Assembly: GCA_950097015.1 (NCBI GenBank)
Contig: CATNEN010000039.1
Span: forward strand, 19,399,501-19,463,500
Length of the DNA: 64,000 bases
From: Macrostomum hystrix
Lineage: Eukaryota > Platyhelminthes > Macrostomidae
Direction of reading: 5' to 3'
Shown here: in pieces, positions 35,383 to 47,449 of the stretch
Layout of the letters: each line of letters begins with the position of its first letter
How positions within the stretch are numbered: position 1 is the stretch's first letter
Program-made: the position numbers and the translations under genes
The notes under the pieces: model-generated
Told to the model about the DNA's origin: nothing
Database searches by the model: none
Seen by the model: the letters and a program-made list of their open reading frames with translations, nothing else

Positions 35383-35499
35383 GAATGCTGAGGATAGCGC
35401 TTTCAGCGAACACTGATCTTTAGCTGAACAAACACTGAACAATAGCTGTATAATGGAAGCTGCAATTTGATGTACGGGACTTTGTAGATCCATCAGTCA

Positions 35500-35815
35500 C
35501 TCTGAGGGATTGGGGAGTGGCCCTGAAGGATGGCCCTGAAAAATCGAGCTGTGACACTGAAGGATTAAAAAGAAGACCTGAAAGATTGAAAAGAAGGCCT
35601 AAAGGAAAGAGCTGTAGCATTGAATGATCGAGCTGTGGCCCTGAAGGATTGAAAAGAAGACCTGAAGGATTGAGAAGTGGCCCTGAAGGATCAAGCTGTG
35701 GCCCTGAAGGATCGATTTGTGGCCCTGAAGGATCAAGCTGTGGCCCTGAAGGATCGAGCTGTGGCACTGAAGGATCGAGCTGTGGCACTGAAGGATCGAG
35801 TTGTGCCCCTGAATT
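35500..35815. repeat. 21-bp minisatellite upstream of NEK8
   Basis: Units around GCTGTGGCCCTGAAGGATCG. The overlapping open frames on both strands come from the period being a multiple of three. Confidence 0.9.
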
Positions 35816-36285
35816 ATTAAATGTAGACATTACGAGAATGTGTAAATGTAAAAGAAGACAATGTAGGATCAAGAAACAGATCTCAAGGATTAAAGAGAGA
35901 CCCTGAAGATCGTTTAGAAGGAGAGCGTTCCTGTCAGAAATGTTTCGCTAATAGTTGCATGTCTCTCAGTATAAAAAACCACCACTTTTACTCGTAAAAA
36001 ACTGCCCAATTAAAAAAAAGCTTTTTATATACTCAAAATTGCTAAACTAAACAAGAGTGGAAGATTTTTTACAAACAATTTTCCGACAGCTGCCGATTTG
36101 GTAAAAGTTGTCAATAAGTCAAAAACTAAAACCCTGTCACTTGCAGTGTATTTGCACTTTCATTTACAGGGACACCAAGAAATTACAGATTTGACAGGTC
36201 AACAATAGCAACAATCTGACAGGCAGACAGGCTCCATTAAAAATGCAGGTTTAAGCTTCAATCAGTCAGCGTTCTTCCGAGTGTT
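35816..36285. other. spacer between NOP14 and NEK8
   Basis: AT-rich, no gene or array. It should contain the NOP14 3' end and the NEK8 promoter, but neither is marked clearly. Confidence 0.35.
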
Positions 36286-39080
36286 TCACTTCCTCCTGCT
36301 AAGCTTCTTGACCTCGCCCTCCTGGTTGCCAAGGGCGCCCATGAGTTCGCGAACCTTCCGCTTGCGCTGGGCGTCGGCCCGCAGTGTGGCCTCCAGCCGT
36401 TCGCTGGCCAGGAAGTCGCGGTCTCTGGCAACTTCGCGCACCGCCGCCTTCATCGCCCGCTTCCTGGCCCGCAACAATCGCCGACGCTCCTCGCCGCCGT
36501 CGCCCTCGCCCTCGCCGGCGTCGCCGTCGGCGCGTTTTCGGCGTCGCCGATCCGGATCGAAGTCGGCGTCAACCTGCGGCTCCAACAGTTCCAGCATGCG
36601 TGGCGGTTCGCGCTCGCGCAGCAGTCGAGCCCCGGCCGATTCAGCCGAGCAGGCGCCGAATGATCGAAGGAAGCTGCGGGGAATCAGTTAGGATGTACTT
36701 TTAAGCTACTGACCTGATTGCTGCTCCTTCTAACAGAAAAATATTAAAGTAATTGGTTTTGAGTATATCATAGTGCCCAAATTCAATAATTTTTACGACA
36801 GTGACGAAGGAGCGTAGAAGCTAGTTTATAATACTAGAATGCAATCGAGAGGGGGCAAGAAATCTACTCTACTATACTAAACAATTAAAACAATTTAACT
36901 AATAAAACAATATAACACGATTGAAAAAACAGCTACCATCGCTAATGAGACTGCTTCCAGTATAATAACAATAATAATATTTACAGGAAGGCTGCGGGCA
37001 ATAAAACATGATTAAATGACACTAGATCAGCAGCCAGCGAGGAGGCAATTCGCTGACTCCTGAGCACACACGCACAAAGATACTGTACGCAGGCACACAA
37101 AAAGATGTGTACATTTGCCCTGACACTGCCATCGTCAGGCAGTGTACACTCTCACTGTGCCTTGGAGGTTGGCCCTCAAGGGCGTGAATTGCACGACAAG
37201 CCCCCAAACTTTCTCTCCGCGGCTGCGCCCCAAACAAATGTGGCCTCGCCACGGAATCGAACTTAGGGACCTTGGTGCGAGAGGCAAACGCGTTAACAGC
37301 TCTGCCACTGACCCCCGACTACTTGTATTAGAAAGTTCACTGTTTTTATTCCTGAAATAGTTAATAAAATACATAATTAAAAAAGCTTACCTGTTTGCCA
37401 GATTTCGAAGCTCCTTTGGCCACACATCGCCGACTACAGCAGCCAAAGCTTGTTCAACGGCTTCGGCCAACGGTTGGAAGGCGGCGCGCAGTCCGGCTGC
37501 GGGCAGGTCGCCGACGCCTCGCCAGGCGGTGAGCAGTTCGCCGAGGTCGGCAAATACGCGGCCGAGGCAGAGCAGACGCAGGCCGGAAGCTTGGGCACTG
37601 GCCAGGGAGCTGGCCCGCTGGCACAGGCTGAGCGGCAGCGGACCAGGTCGCCAATCGGATGGCGCCCGTCGAGTAGCCAGCAGGAGCTGACGCCTACTAG
37701 CCTTCGAATGGCCGCCTGCGCCATTTATTATTTCTTCACCGCTATCATCTGCTTCCTCGATTGACTGCGGGCGCGTTGCTAATGTCAACAGACTGTGCAA
37801 GCAGGCTAGCAACTCAGGACACAGCGGCCAATGAAGAGCCGCTAGGAGGCGTTTCAATACGGCTACTAATAGTAGTATGCGACAGATCTAAAATAAGACC
37901 ATATTTTGTTATTTAATGTAGGTTAACAGAAACAAAAATATCCCAAAACAGCAGAACTTGATCGGACCTCCTTGAGTCCGCTGGGACACCGTTTGATGCA
38001 GCAGTCAGCGAGCACCTCGGCGCAGTAGGCGACGCCGAGCCGCAAGCAGCAGAATCGGCGAGCCTTGAAGCCGCTCAGGTTGCACAGGCGCAGGAGGAGA
38101 CGCGCAGTCTCCAGGTAGGGCGCCGGCGGGTCATTGCTTGACGACTCGCCACCTTCCTGGCAGCTGCGAAGGCGACGCTCTCGACGTAGTCGATCAAGTC
38201 GCTGACAGACTTCGGCCAGCTGAAGTCCGGCTGATCGCCTTTCGGCTGGTTTTAACTTGGCCTTGGCAGCCGACGAGCCGTCTCCGGCTGGCAAAGCGTC
38301 CTTAGCAACCAGGCGCTGCGACTGCATCAGTTGGTCGGACAGCAGCTTGAACGCGGACAGCTGATCGGTTGAATCTGTCGCCGCAGCCGTTGCCTTCGAC
38401 ATAGCCGTCGCCGACATCAATGGCGCCAGTTGGAAACGAACCTGCGACTTCCATTCGGCGTCGATGGCGTCCGTCAGCCGGCGAGTCTCCTCCAGCTGTT
38501 CGCGCTTGTCAGCCCGATCCGCGCGGGTCTGTGCAATCAGCGCCTCCATGCGGTCCTTCAGACCGGCACCCTTGCGCAAAAGGCCGCCATCGTCGAACAG
38601 CGCCTCAGAGGACATTCGGCCATCCCTGGCGTTAGTGTCATTGTCGTCGTCGAATTCGGCGTCGTCCAGCTCGGTGATCAACGGCGCGAACTTATTAACG
38701 GCGGCAAGGAGTCCGGAGTCCTCCGCCTCAGTTGGCTGCCGCATCGAAGCCTCGGCCTCGGCGGCCAAAACTCGGCGCTTCTGAGCAGCGAATCGACGCA
38801 TTGCCGCCACCTCGCCGGCGGCGTTTGCGACGCCGGCGAAATCGTCGGCATCGTCGGCGCCGGCGACAGCACCGAGACGACGATCGACGAGGCCGCCTTT
38901 TTTAAATCGCCGACCGAGCTCGGCGCCGAGAGTTCGACGACGCTTTTCGAGTCCGCGTGCGGCGCCACGGCCCGGCGCGGCAATCGACTTGGTTGCCTTG
39001 GCAACGCCCTTGACGCCTCTCAAGGCATTGACAGCAGCGCCGAATGGCCGCCCGTTTGAAGCCTTCGTGGATTTTTTTGC
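36286..39080 (-). CDS. NOP14: nucleolar protein 14 homologue (5' end incomplete)
   Basis: Three exons are clear: 39080-37968, 37887-37391 and 36673-36286 (TGA), giving 665 residues in frame; human NOP14 has about 857. The C-terminus matches the family closely (AVREVARDRDFLASERLEA, RADAQRKRKVRELMGALGNQ). The N-terminal region shows the PGRGAARGLEKRRRTLGAEL segment corresponding to the NOP14 start and the LIAQTRADRADKREQLEETR block. NOP14 is a component of the small-subunit processome, required for 18S rRNA maturation. Sequence before 39080 is a textbook acceptor (TTTTCTTCTTTCAG), so a short first exon with the start codon is missing from my model; it should lie between 39081 and about 39600. 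An in-frame ATG at 39104 would lie inside the intron. Intron 2 contains a SINE family 2 copy. Confidence 0.88.
36949..37324 (-). mobile_element. SINE family 2 copy in a NOP14 intron
   Basis: Same head and body as 2132-2486, including TGCCTTGGAGGTTGGCCCTC and the GGAATCGAACTTAGGGACC box B region. Flanks show a possible duplication, GACTGCTT against GACTACTT (36949-36956 and 37317-37324). Host gene and SINE share the strand. Confidence 0.85.
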
Positions 39081-39164
39081 CTGAAAGAAGAAAATTAATA
39101 TCATTGTACCAAAGATGCAGATTCTATAATACTCTTTTTTAATATACTAGGTCATCTAAACTGT

Positions 39165-39400
39165 TAGACATGATAATCAAATCGTAAAACATGATAATCC
39201 AATCGTAAAACATGATAATCAAATCGTAAAACATGATAATCCAATCGTAAAACATGATAATCAAATCGTAAAACATGATAATCCAATCGTAAAACAGGAT
39301 AATCCAATCGTAAAACAGAAGAATAAAATTATGAGACAGGATAATCCTATTTTTAAACAGGGTAATACAATTGTTTGATTGGATTATCATATCATCGAAC
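39165..39400. repeat. 21-bp minisatellite upstream of NOP14
   Basis: Units around TAATCAAATCGTAAAACATG plus one base, degenerating to the right. Confidence 0.9.
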
Positions 39401-39601
39401 AGAGTTTTCTAATCTGTCAGACAGGGCATCTAACCCGTTACAGACAATATAATCTGAATCTGAATAATAGAAGAGATTAATGACTTGTGCCCTGTATTAT
39501 ACTACTTACTACCTATGAATCGAAAAGAGTGAATAAAAATAAAGAAAGCGATACAATGGCATTTTCAAGTCCAAGCTGAAGAACCAATGCTGCTAACAAT
39601 T

Positions 39602-39611
39602 TTTATTTATT
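39602..39611 (-). terminator. polyadenylation signals of WDR74
   Basis: Two overlapping AATAAA hexamers on the minus strand, about 65 bases after the WDR74 stop at 39673. Confidence 0.6.
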
Positions 39612-39672
39612 AATGAAAACTCGTCTTCTAACGGTACAAATGCAAGCAAAATCGACCGTTGCATCATTGCGG

Positions 39673-42600
39673 CTACAAAGAGGCTGTGAAAGTGAATTTG
39701 ATTGGCCCCTTGCCAACAGTGGCCGACCCGGCAGGGGCAGCATTGTCCTTTTTCTTACTGCTGTTGGAGTCGGCCTTCTTAGCCAATCGTTTAGCTTTGC
39801 CAGGCGTCGAATCCGAGGCCCCATCGTCTTCTGTTTGAACCAGATACAACCTGTCTGTCTGACGCCTCTTATTGGCGCCTTCGGCAACAGCTGGTGTCAG
39901 ACTGCGGGCTACACTATCGCCGGATGCGCGCACACTGGCTGCCGTCAGCTCGGCCGATGCGGCCAATGGCAACACGCCAGCTAGGCGACTCTTGGCGTAC
40001 AGCTGGCAGAGCAGACGCCGACTGCCTCCGGTCTTGGCTCCGCGCAAGTCGTAGATACGAAAATGCCGATCCTCCGAGCTGGCTAACAGTAAGCCGTTGC
40101 TAGGCGACGAAGCTAAGCTAGTAACGGCGCCGGAGCAGCTGGGCTTGCACTGGCCCAATAGTTGAGCAGTTGATTGACTTGATGCCAATCGTCTGAGATC
40201 GAATAGGCCGAGATGACCAGCGGAGTTGCCGGCAGCGATGGTGTTTGCAGAGCCCGAGGATAACTCAACAGAGCAGCAGGCCTGGATTAGAGAGGGGAGT
40301 TTTGTGTATTTGGATACCAAGATATTAATTGGAAGTGGCCTGGATTCCCAGGTTTAGAATGGGAGCGGCCTGGATTCCCAGGGTTAGACTGGGAGTGGCA
40401 TGGATTCACAGGGTTAGACTGGGAGTGGCCTGGATTCCCAGGGTTAGACTGGGAGTGGCCTGGATTCCCAGGGTTAGACTGGGAGTGGCCTGGATTCACA
40501 GGGTTAGACTGGGAGTGGCATGGATTCCCAGGGTTAGACTGGGAGTGGCCTGGATTCCCAGGGTTAGACTGGGAGTGGCATGGATTCCCAGGGTTAGACT
40601 GGGAGTGGCCTGGATTCCCAGGGTTAGAATGGGAGTGGCCTGGATTCACAGGGTTAGACTGGGAGTGGCCTGGATTCCCAGGGTTAGACTGGGAGTGGCC
40701 TGGATTCCCAGGGTTAGACTGGGAGTGGCCTGGATTCCCAGGGTTAGACTGGGAGTGGCCTGGATTCACAGGGTTAGACTGGTAGTGGCCTGGATTCACA
40801 GGGTTAGACTGGGAGTGGCCTGGATTCCCAGGGTTAGACTGGGAGTGGCCTGGATTCACAGGGTTAGACTGGGAGTGGCCTGGATTCCCAGGGTTAGACT
40901 GGGAGTGGCCTGGATTCCCAGGGTTAGACTGGGAGTGGCCTGGATTCACAGGGTTAGACTGGGAGTGGCCTGGATTCCCAGGGTGGGATTGGGAGTGGCC
41001 TGGATTCCCAGGGTGGGATTGGGAGTGGCCTGGATTTAAAGGTAAACTAGAGATGTCAGTCGTTATTATTACCTGGACAGGATAGTCGGACCAGGCAAAG
41101 TTAACAACCGGTCGGCGCTGCTCCGAAGGTGAATAAAGCCGCAATTCACGGTGACCGGTGCAGACGGCCACTAATTGACCTCCGGCCAGTGGGCAGATGT
41201 CACGAACGTCAATCGGACGGCGAAGGTTTAATCGGTCGTTAGGCAGATTTTTGGCCTAATTTTAAGGAAAGAAAAAAACATTAATCTCGACTAATCCTTC
41301 CGAAAAGCTAGATAACCCCACTAAGCATACGGTAACTTTAATGCTAGCACTTTAAGGATCTGAGAACCGAGATTCCTTTTTGAGGATATGAAGAGCTAGA
41401 TTCCTATTCTGAGGATCTGGGAAGCTAGATTCCTATTCTGAGGATCTGGGAAGCTAGATTCCTATTCTGAGGATCTGGGAAGCTAGATTCCTATTCTGAG
41501 GATCTGGGAAGCTAGATTCCTATTCTGAGGATCTGGGAAGCTAGATTCCTATTCTGAGGATCTGGGAAGCTAGATTCCTATTCTGAGGATCTGGGAAGCT
41601 AGATTCCTATTTCGAGGATCTGGGAAGCTAGATTCCTATTCTGAGGATCTGGGAAGCTAGATTCCTATTCTGAGGATCTAGGAAGCTAGATTCCTATTCT
41701 GAGGATCTGGGAAGCTAGATTCCTATTCTGAGGATCTAGGAAGCTAGATTCCTATTCTGAGGATCTAGGAAGCTAGATTCCTATTCTGAGGATCTGGGAA
41801 GCTAGATTCCTATTCTGAAGATCTGGGAAGCTAGATTCCTATTCTGAGGATCTGGGAAGCTAGATTCCTATTCTGAGGATCTAGGAAGCTAGATTCCTAT
41901 TCTGAGGATCTAGGGAGCTAGATTCCTATTCTGAGGATCTGGGAAGCTAGATTCCTATTCTGAGGATCTGGGAAGCTAGATTCCTATTCTGAGGATCTGG
42001 GAAGCTAGATTCCTATTCTGAGGATCTGAAAAACCTAGATTCCTATTTTGAGGAAATGGGAAGCCATATTTAGAATCGAAGGAACAAAAAGTCGTGCCAC
42101 ACACCTGAAACACGCACGCCTGAGCTGCAATGTCCCACAGACGAAGGTCGGATTCTCGACCGCCGCTAACCAGCCGACAATCGCTGCCGCTGCTCCAGGC
42201 GCGCAAAACCCCAACATGGGAGCCGGCGCGCAATTGTGCCAACTCCGGCCAGCTGGCATCGCAAGCGGCGCCGTCAGCTGTTGCTGCGGCGCCTAATAGT
42301 CGAATGACGCCATTTTCGCGGCCAACAGCCAGCAGGTCTTGCCAACTGGCAGAGGAATCCAATTGTGAGTCTGATGAGCAGCAATAGGCTAGGCTGGTGA
42401 CAGCGGGGATAGATTCGCCTGCGCTTGGCGCCTAGGGGTGTTCAGAAAATTATTCGATTCTGTTAACGGGTCCTGTTCCGATTCTAGCTATAGTTCCTGC
42501 TACGATTCTAGCTATGGTTCCTGCTACGATTCTAGCTATGGTTCCTGCTGTGATTCTAGCTATGGTTCCTGCTACGATTCTAGCTATAGTTCCTGCTACG

Positions 42601-43156
42601 ATTCTAGCTATAGTTCCTGCTACGATTCTAGCTATGGTTCCTGCTACGATTCTAGCTATAGCTCCTGCTACGATTCTAGCTATAGCTCCTGCTACGATTC
42701 TAGCTATAGCTCCTGCTACGATTCTAGCTATAGCTCCTGCTACGATTCTAGCTGTAGTTCCTGCTGCAATTATATGCCCTTAAGTATCGATTTTGAGACT
42801 CGTTACTGATATAATACTTGAAATTACCAACGCACCTCAGCAGCCGAAGTCACAGTTTCGGATTCAGCTGATTGGACAGCTTCAAGGTCAACTATTCGAC
42901 GCAGAATACCAGTCGCTGTCGATGCGTAGATCCTTGCGGAGGAAATCCCATCAGTTGCGTTGTCTGCGTTGCTACTAGCAACCAGTCCTACAACGGGATG
43001 CCGCTGACCGAATTCAGCAACAGACGACAAAGTCGGACTTTTTGATTTGTTTTTTGTTGAAAAGGCCACCGACTTCACGTGGCCGGTGCGACAGGCCAGG
43101 AGAAATTGCGGCCTCGGCGCATTTTCAGCGCTTTCAGCAACGTCAACTAGCTTGGA
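39673..43156 (-). CDS. WDR74: WD repeat protein 74 homologue (ribosome biogenesis; 5' end may be incomplete)
   Basis: Four exons join in frame to 479 residues: 43156-42836, 42431-42105, 41255-41073 and 40281-39673. Family hallmarks are AKNLPNDRLNLRRPIDVRDI, CTGHRELRLYSPSEQRRPVV, and GNSAGHLGLFDLR. WD motifs are visible (DLRLWDIAAQ, HFRIYDLRG). The C-terminus is lysine-rich, as in human WDR74 (385 aa). The human and yeast (Nsa1) proteins act in 60S subunit maturation with the AAA ATPase NVL/Rix7. The first exon follows a CCATTGCAG acceptor and has no ATG, so a small upstream exon is expected beyond the array at 43170-43650. All three resolved introns contain a private minisatellite. Confidence 0.88.
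40330..41038. repeat. 30-bp minisatellite in WDR74 intron 3
   Basis: About 24 units of GGGTTAGACTGGGAGTGGCC plus TGGATTCCCA. On the gene strand each unit contains AATCCAGGCC, the same word as the intron's own 3' splice site at 40290-40279. Confidence 0.95.
41385..42060. repeat. 29-bp minisatellite in WDR74 intron 2
   Basis: About 23 units of GATTCCTATTCTGAGGATCT plus GGGAAGCTA. It shares the core TCTGAGGATCTGGGA with the array at 45045-46868. Confidence 0.95.
42467..42775. repeat. 24-bp minisatellite in WDR74 intron 1
   Basis: About 13 units of TACGATTCTAGCTATAGTTC plus CTGC. Confidence 0.95.
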
Positions 43157-43169
43157 CTGCAATGGAAAT

Positions 43170-43650
43170 TACATTTTACTGCATGACCCACTGTGTGAGA
43201 TGGCATTGACTGCATGACCCACTGTGTGAGATGGCATTGACTGCATGACCCACTGTGTGTGAGATGGCATTGACTGCATGACCCACTGTGTGAGATGGCA
43301 TTGACTGCATGACCCACTGTGTGTGAGATGGCATTGACTGCATGACCCACTGTGTGAGATGGCATTGACTGCATGACCCACTGTGTGTGAGATGGCATTG
43401 ACTGCATGACCCACTGTGTGAGATGGCATTGACTGCATGACCCACTGTGTGTAAGATGGCATTGACTGCATGACCCACTGTGTGTGAGATGGCATTGACT
43501 GCATGACCCACTGTGTGTGAGATGGCATTGACTGCATGACCCACTGTGTGTGAGATGGCATTGACTGCATGACCCACTGTGTGTGAGATGGCATTGACTG
43601 CATGACCCACTGTGTGTGAGATGGCATTGACTGCATGACCCACTGTGAGT
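43170..43650. repeat. 31/33-bp minisatellite upstream of the first WDR74 exon found
   Basis: Units of TGCATGACCCACTGTGTGAG plus ATGGCATTGAC, alternating with a version carrying two extra bases (TGTGTGTG). Confidence 0.95.
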
Positions 43651-44271
43651 GAGATGATAGGTGGTATAATAGCTGACTACACACACAGAACTAAAATAAT
43701 AGAAGCACTGTTTTGATAATTTCCGAATATATATTTACTAAATAAAACAAGTGAACAGTCATCCCTGATAAGCAAGCAAGCAATTATTTATTAGAACGCA
43801 ATAAACATTCGCCGTATAAAAAAACTTTATTTCAATCCAAAAAAATTTGCAACTTGAGATTACAAAATTACTAATGAGAAAATACGTGATTATTTAGCAA
43901 ATATTTTTTCTGTGAATTAATATAACTAAACAGAATAAAGAACATGAGTAAAAAGACAGTTAAAGAAAAATGAAATTGTTCTGCGAGCAAGAGAAAGTGA
44001 TTTATTGTTCAATAAAATGCCCAGCAAGTGAACAACACATGCGTCGCATTTAAATAGTTGGTAAAAGAAACAAATAACCTCTATATGAGTACACTATATT
44101 GCCAATCAGACAAAAGTGCTGTGCATAGCTCGTAAAAAGAATATATGAATATATTTATAAAGGGCAAGTTTGAATATTTTTTATCTGAAAATTTACCTGT
44201 GTAAAAAACCTAATAACAATAAAACTACCATTTTACATATTTTATCGATACATAATATTAGCACCCTATTG
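43651..44271. other. AT-rich spacer, nothing recognised
   Basis: Presumed upstream region of WDR74. No clear first exon or promoter motif could be identified. Confidence 0.3.
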
Positions 44272-44752
44272 GTATAGATGGACACACTATCGATTTAGAT
44301 GGACCCACTATCGATCTATTTAGACCCACTATCGATCTATGTAGACCCACTATCGATCTATGTAGACCCACTATCGATCTATGTAGACCCACTATCGATC
44401 TATATGGAACAATTATCGATCTATTTAGACCCACTATCGATCTATATGGAACAATTATCGATCTATTTAGACCCACTATCGATCTATGTAGACCCACTAT
44501 CGATCTATGTAGACCCACTATCGATCTATATGGAACAATAATCGATCTTTATGGACCCACTATCGATCTTTATGGACCCACTATCGATCTTTATGGACCC
44601 ACTATCGATCTTTATGGACCCACTATCGATCTTTATGGACCCACTATCGATCTTTATGGACCCACTATCGATCTTTATGGACCCACTATCGATCTATTTA
44701 GACCCACTATCGATCTATTTAGACCCACTATCGATCTTTATGGACCCACAAT
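44272..44752. repeat. 21-bp minisatellite
   Basis: About 23 units of CCCACTATCGATCTATGTAG plus one base, with ATCGAT in every unit. Two sub-blocks differ by TATGTAG against TTTATGG. Confidence 0.95.
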
Positions 44753-45044
44753 AGGACAGTTGCAATCAAATAAAAAACAAGAATGTTCTAACTAGAGCAG
44801 GCAATAAAAACTTTCAATATACAATAAAATTAATGCAGGTATTTAAAGCACTTGAAGTTCTAGAAACGGTCATGCAAACAAAAGGACAGTAGCAAACAAA
44901 AACTATTATACTAGTAATTTGTTAACATACAAGGCACGACTGATAGATAAGCACCAAATTTCTAACAGGCTGTTAGCTGCTGGCGTTAATCAATTATAAA
45001 TCAACTTGGAAATTAACGACACATTCAAGGGAAATCTGGGAGAA
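44753..45044. other. spacer between arrays
   Basis: AT-rich, no feature supported. Confidence 0.3.
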
Positions 45045-46868
45045 GGGCTGCTCAGTCTGAGGATCTGGGAGAATAGCTGCTCAGTCTGTGGATCTGGGAG
45101 AATAGCTGCTCAGCCTGAGGATCTGGGAGAATAGCTGCTCAGTCTGAGGATCTGGGAGAATGGCTGCTTAGTCTGAGGATCTGGGAGAATAGCTTCTCAG
45201 TCTGAGGATCTGGGAGAATGGCTGCTTAGTCTGAGGATCTGGGAGAATAGCTGCTCAGTCTGAGGATCTGGGAGAATGGCTGCTTAGTCTGAGGATCTGG
45301 GAGAATGGCTTCTCAGTCTGAGGATCTGGGAGAATGGCTGCCTAGTCTGAGGATCTGGGAGAATGGCTGCTTAGTCTGAGGATCTCGGAGAATAGCTTCT
45401 CAGTCTGAGGATCTGGGAGAATGGATGATTAGTCTGAGGATCTGGGAGAATAGCTTCTCAGTCTGAGGATCTGGGAGAATAGCTTCTCAGTCTGAGGATC
45501 TGGGAGAATGGCTGCTTAGTCTGAGGATCTGGGAGAATGGCTGCTTAGTCTGAGGATCTGGGAGAATAGCTTCTCAGTCTGAGGATCTGGGAGAATGGAT
45601 GATTAGTCTGAGGATCTGGGAGAATAGCTTCTCAGTCTGAGGATCTGGGAGAATGGCTTCTCAGTCTGAGGATCTGGGAGAATGGCTGCTTAGTCTGAGG
45701 ATCTGGGAGAATGGCTGCTTAGTCTGAGGATCTGGGAGAATGGCTGCTTAGTCTGAGGATCTGGGAGAATGGCTGCTTAGTCTGAGGATCTGGGAGAATG
45801 GCTTCTCAGTCTGGGGATCTGGGAGAATAGCTGCTCAGTCTGAGGATCTGGGAGAATGGCTGCTCAGTCTGAGGATCTGGGAGAATAGCTTCTCAGTCTG
45901 AGGATCTGGGAGAATGGCTGCTTAGTCTGAGGATCTGGGAGAATGGCTGCTTAGTCTGAGGATCTGGGAGAATGGCTGCTTAGTCTGAGGATCTGGGAGA
46001 ATAGCTGCTCAGTCTGAGGATCTGGGAGAATGGCTGCTTAGTCTGAGGATCTGGGAGAATGGCTGCTTAGTCTGAGGATCTGGGAGAATAGCTTCTCAGT
46101 CTGAGGATCTGCGAGAATAGCTGCTCAGTCTGAGGATCTGGGAGAATGGCTGCTTAGTCTGAGGATCTGGGAGAATGGCTGCTTAGTCTGAGGATCTGGG
46201 AGAATAGCTTCTCAGTCTGAGGATCTGGGAGAATGGATGATTAGTCTGAGGATCTGGGAGAATAGCTTCTCAGTCTGAGGATCTGGGAGAATAGCTTCTC
46301 AGTCTGAGGATCTGGGAGAATGGTTGCTTAGTCTGAGGATCTGGGAGAATGGCTTCTCAGTCTGAGGATCTGGGAGAATGGCTGCTTAGTCTGAGGATCT
46401 GGGAGAATAGCTTCTCAGTCTGAGGATCTGGGAGAATGGCTGCTTAGTCTGAGGATCTGGGAGAATGGCTGCTTAGTCTGAGGATCTGGGAGAATGGCTG
46501 CTTAGTCTGAGGATCTGGGAGAATAGCTTCTCAGTCTGAGGATCTGGGAGAATGGCTGCTTAGTATGAGGATCTGGGAGAATGGCTGCTTAGTCTGAGGA
46601 TCTGGGAGAATGGCTGCTTAGTCTGAGGATCTGGGAGAATGGCTTCTCAGTCTGAGGATCTGGGAGAATAGCTGCTCAGTCTGAGGATCTGGGAGAATGG
46701 CTGCTTAGTCTGAGGATCTGGGAGAATGGCTGCTTAGTCTGAGGATCTGGGAGAATGGCTGCTTAGTCTGAGGATCTGGGAGAATAGCTGCTCAGTCTGA
46801 GGATCTGGGAGAATGGCTGCTTAGTCTGAGGATCTGGGAGAATGGCTGCTCAGTCTGAGGATCTGGGA
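45045..46868. repeat. 29-bp minisatellite, about 63 units
   Basis: Units of CTGAGGATCTGGGAGAATGG plus CTGCTTAGT, mixed with a CTTCTCAGT variant in recurring orders (higher-order repeats). It ends abruptly at a SINE family 3 fragment. Confidence 0.95.
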
Positions 46869-46870
46869 TC

Positions 46871-46980
46871 TGGCGCCTGGCGCGATGGGCGACTCCCGCC
46901 TAGTTTGCCGGCCTGGGGGCATGCCGTTCCTGCGCTTGTGCGTCAAGTGCCCCAGGCCCCCTGCAAATAAGTAAAAATAG
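46871..46980 (+). mobile_element. 3' end fragment of SINE family 3
   Basis: Matches the last 110 bases of the element at 63210-63806 (GCGCGATGGGCG, CTTGTGCGTCAAGTGCCCC, then CCCCCTGCAAATA). Head and body are missing. Confidence 0.75.
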
Positions 46981-47002
46981 GTAAGAGGATCTGGCAGGAT
47001 GG

Positions 47003-47352
47003 CTAAGCTGTTTCAGGCTCCTCATCTTGATCAAAGACAGCAATGGGCGCGGACCGTATTTGTTCCACAGCTTCCACGCCAACCTCCGGCTCCTGTGGTG
47101 CTGAGAAATTCTCGCGAGCTTCGTCCGCCGGTTCGACCTCGTTAGCATCGTCGCCATTTTCGTCGGAGGCGTCTGGCAGATGATGAACGGCGTAGAACGC
47201 ATTGCCGCGTCGTTCAATGGTTGGCTCGCCACGCCAGTAACCCGTGCGCTCAAATTCCTCGCATGTTTCGGCTAGTTTAACTAGGCGGGCCCGGTCCTCT
47301 TCCCAAGGACCAAACTGAGGGAAGGTGGGCGACAATGCATCATCAGCTACAC
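47003..47352 (-). CDS. acidic C-terminal exon, probably of the DUSP-like gene
   Basis: An open minus-strand block with good codon bias runs from an acceptor near 47353 to a TGA-type stop at 47003. It encodes VADDALSPTFPQFGPWEED, then an acidic region (SDENGDDANEVEPADEAREN). It lies on the same strand, 1.3 kb downstream of the phosphatase exon. A direct splice from the canonical donor at 48650 does not preserve its frame. A weaker donor (GTCTAA, at about 48664) would, or an intermediate exon exists. I therefore list it separately. Confidence 0.5.
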
Positions 47353-47449
47353 CTGCTTGTAATGTAACCACTATGCTACTTGAATCACGAATAATATATC
47401 CTAGTGCTAGGCTGAAACAGAATCAATAACAGTAAAAAGACTCATGATA

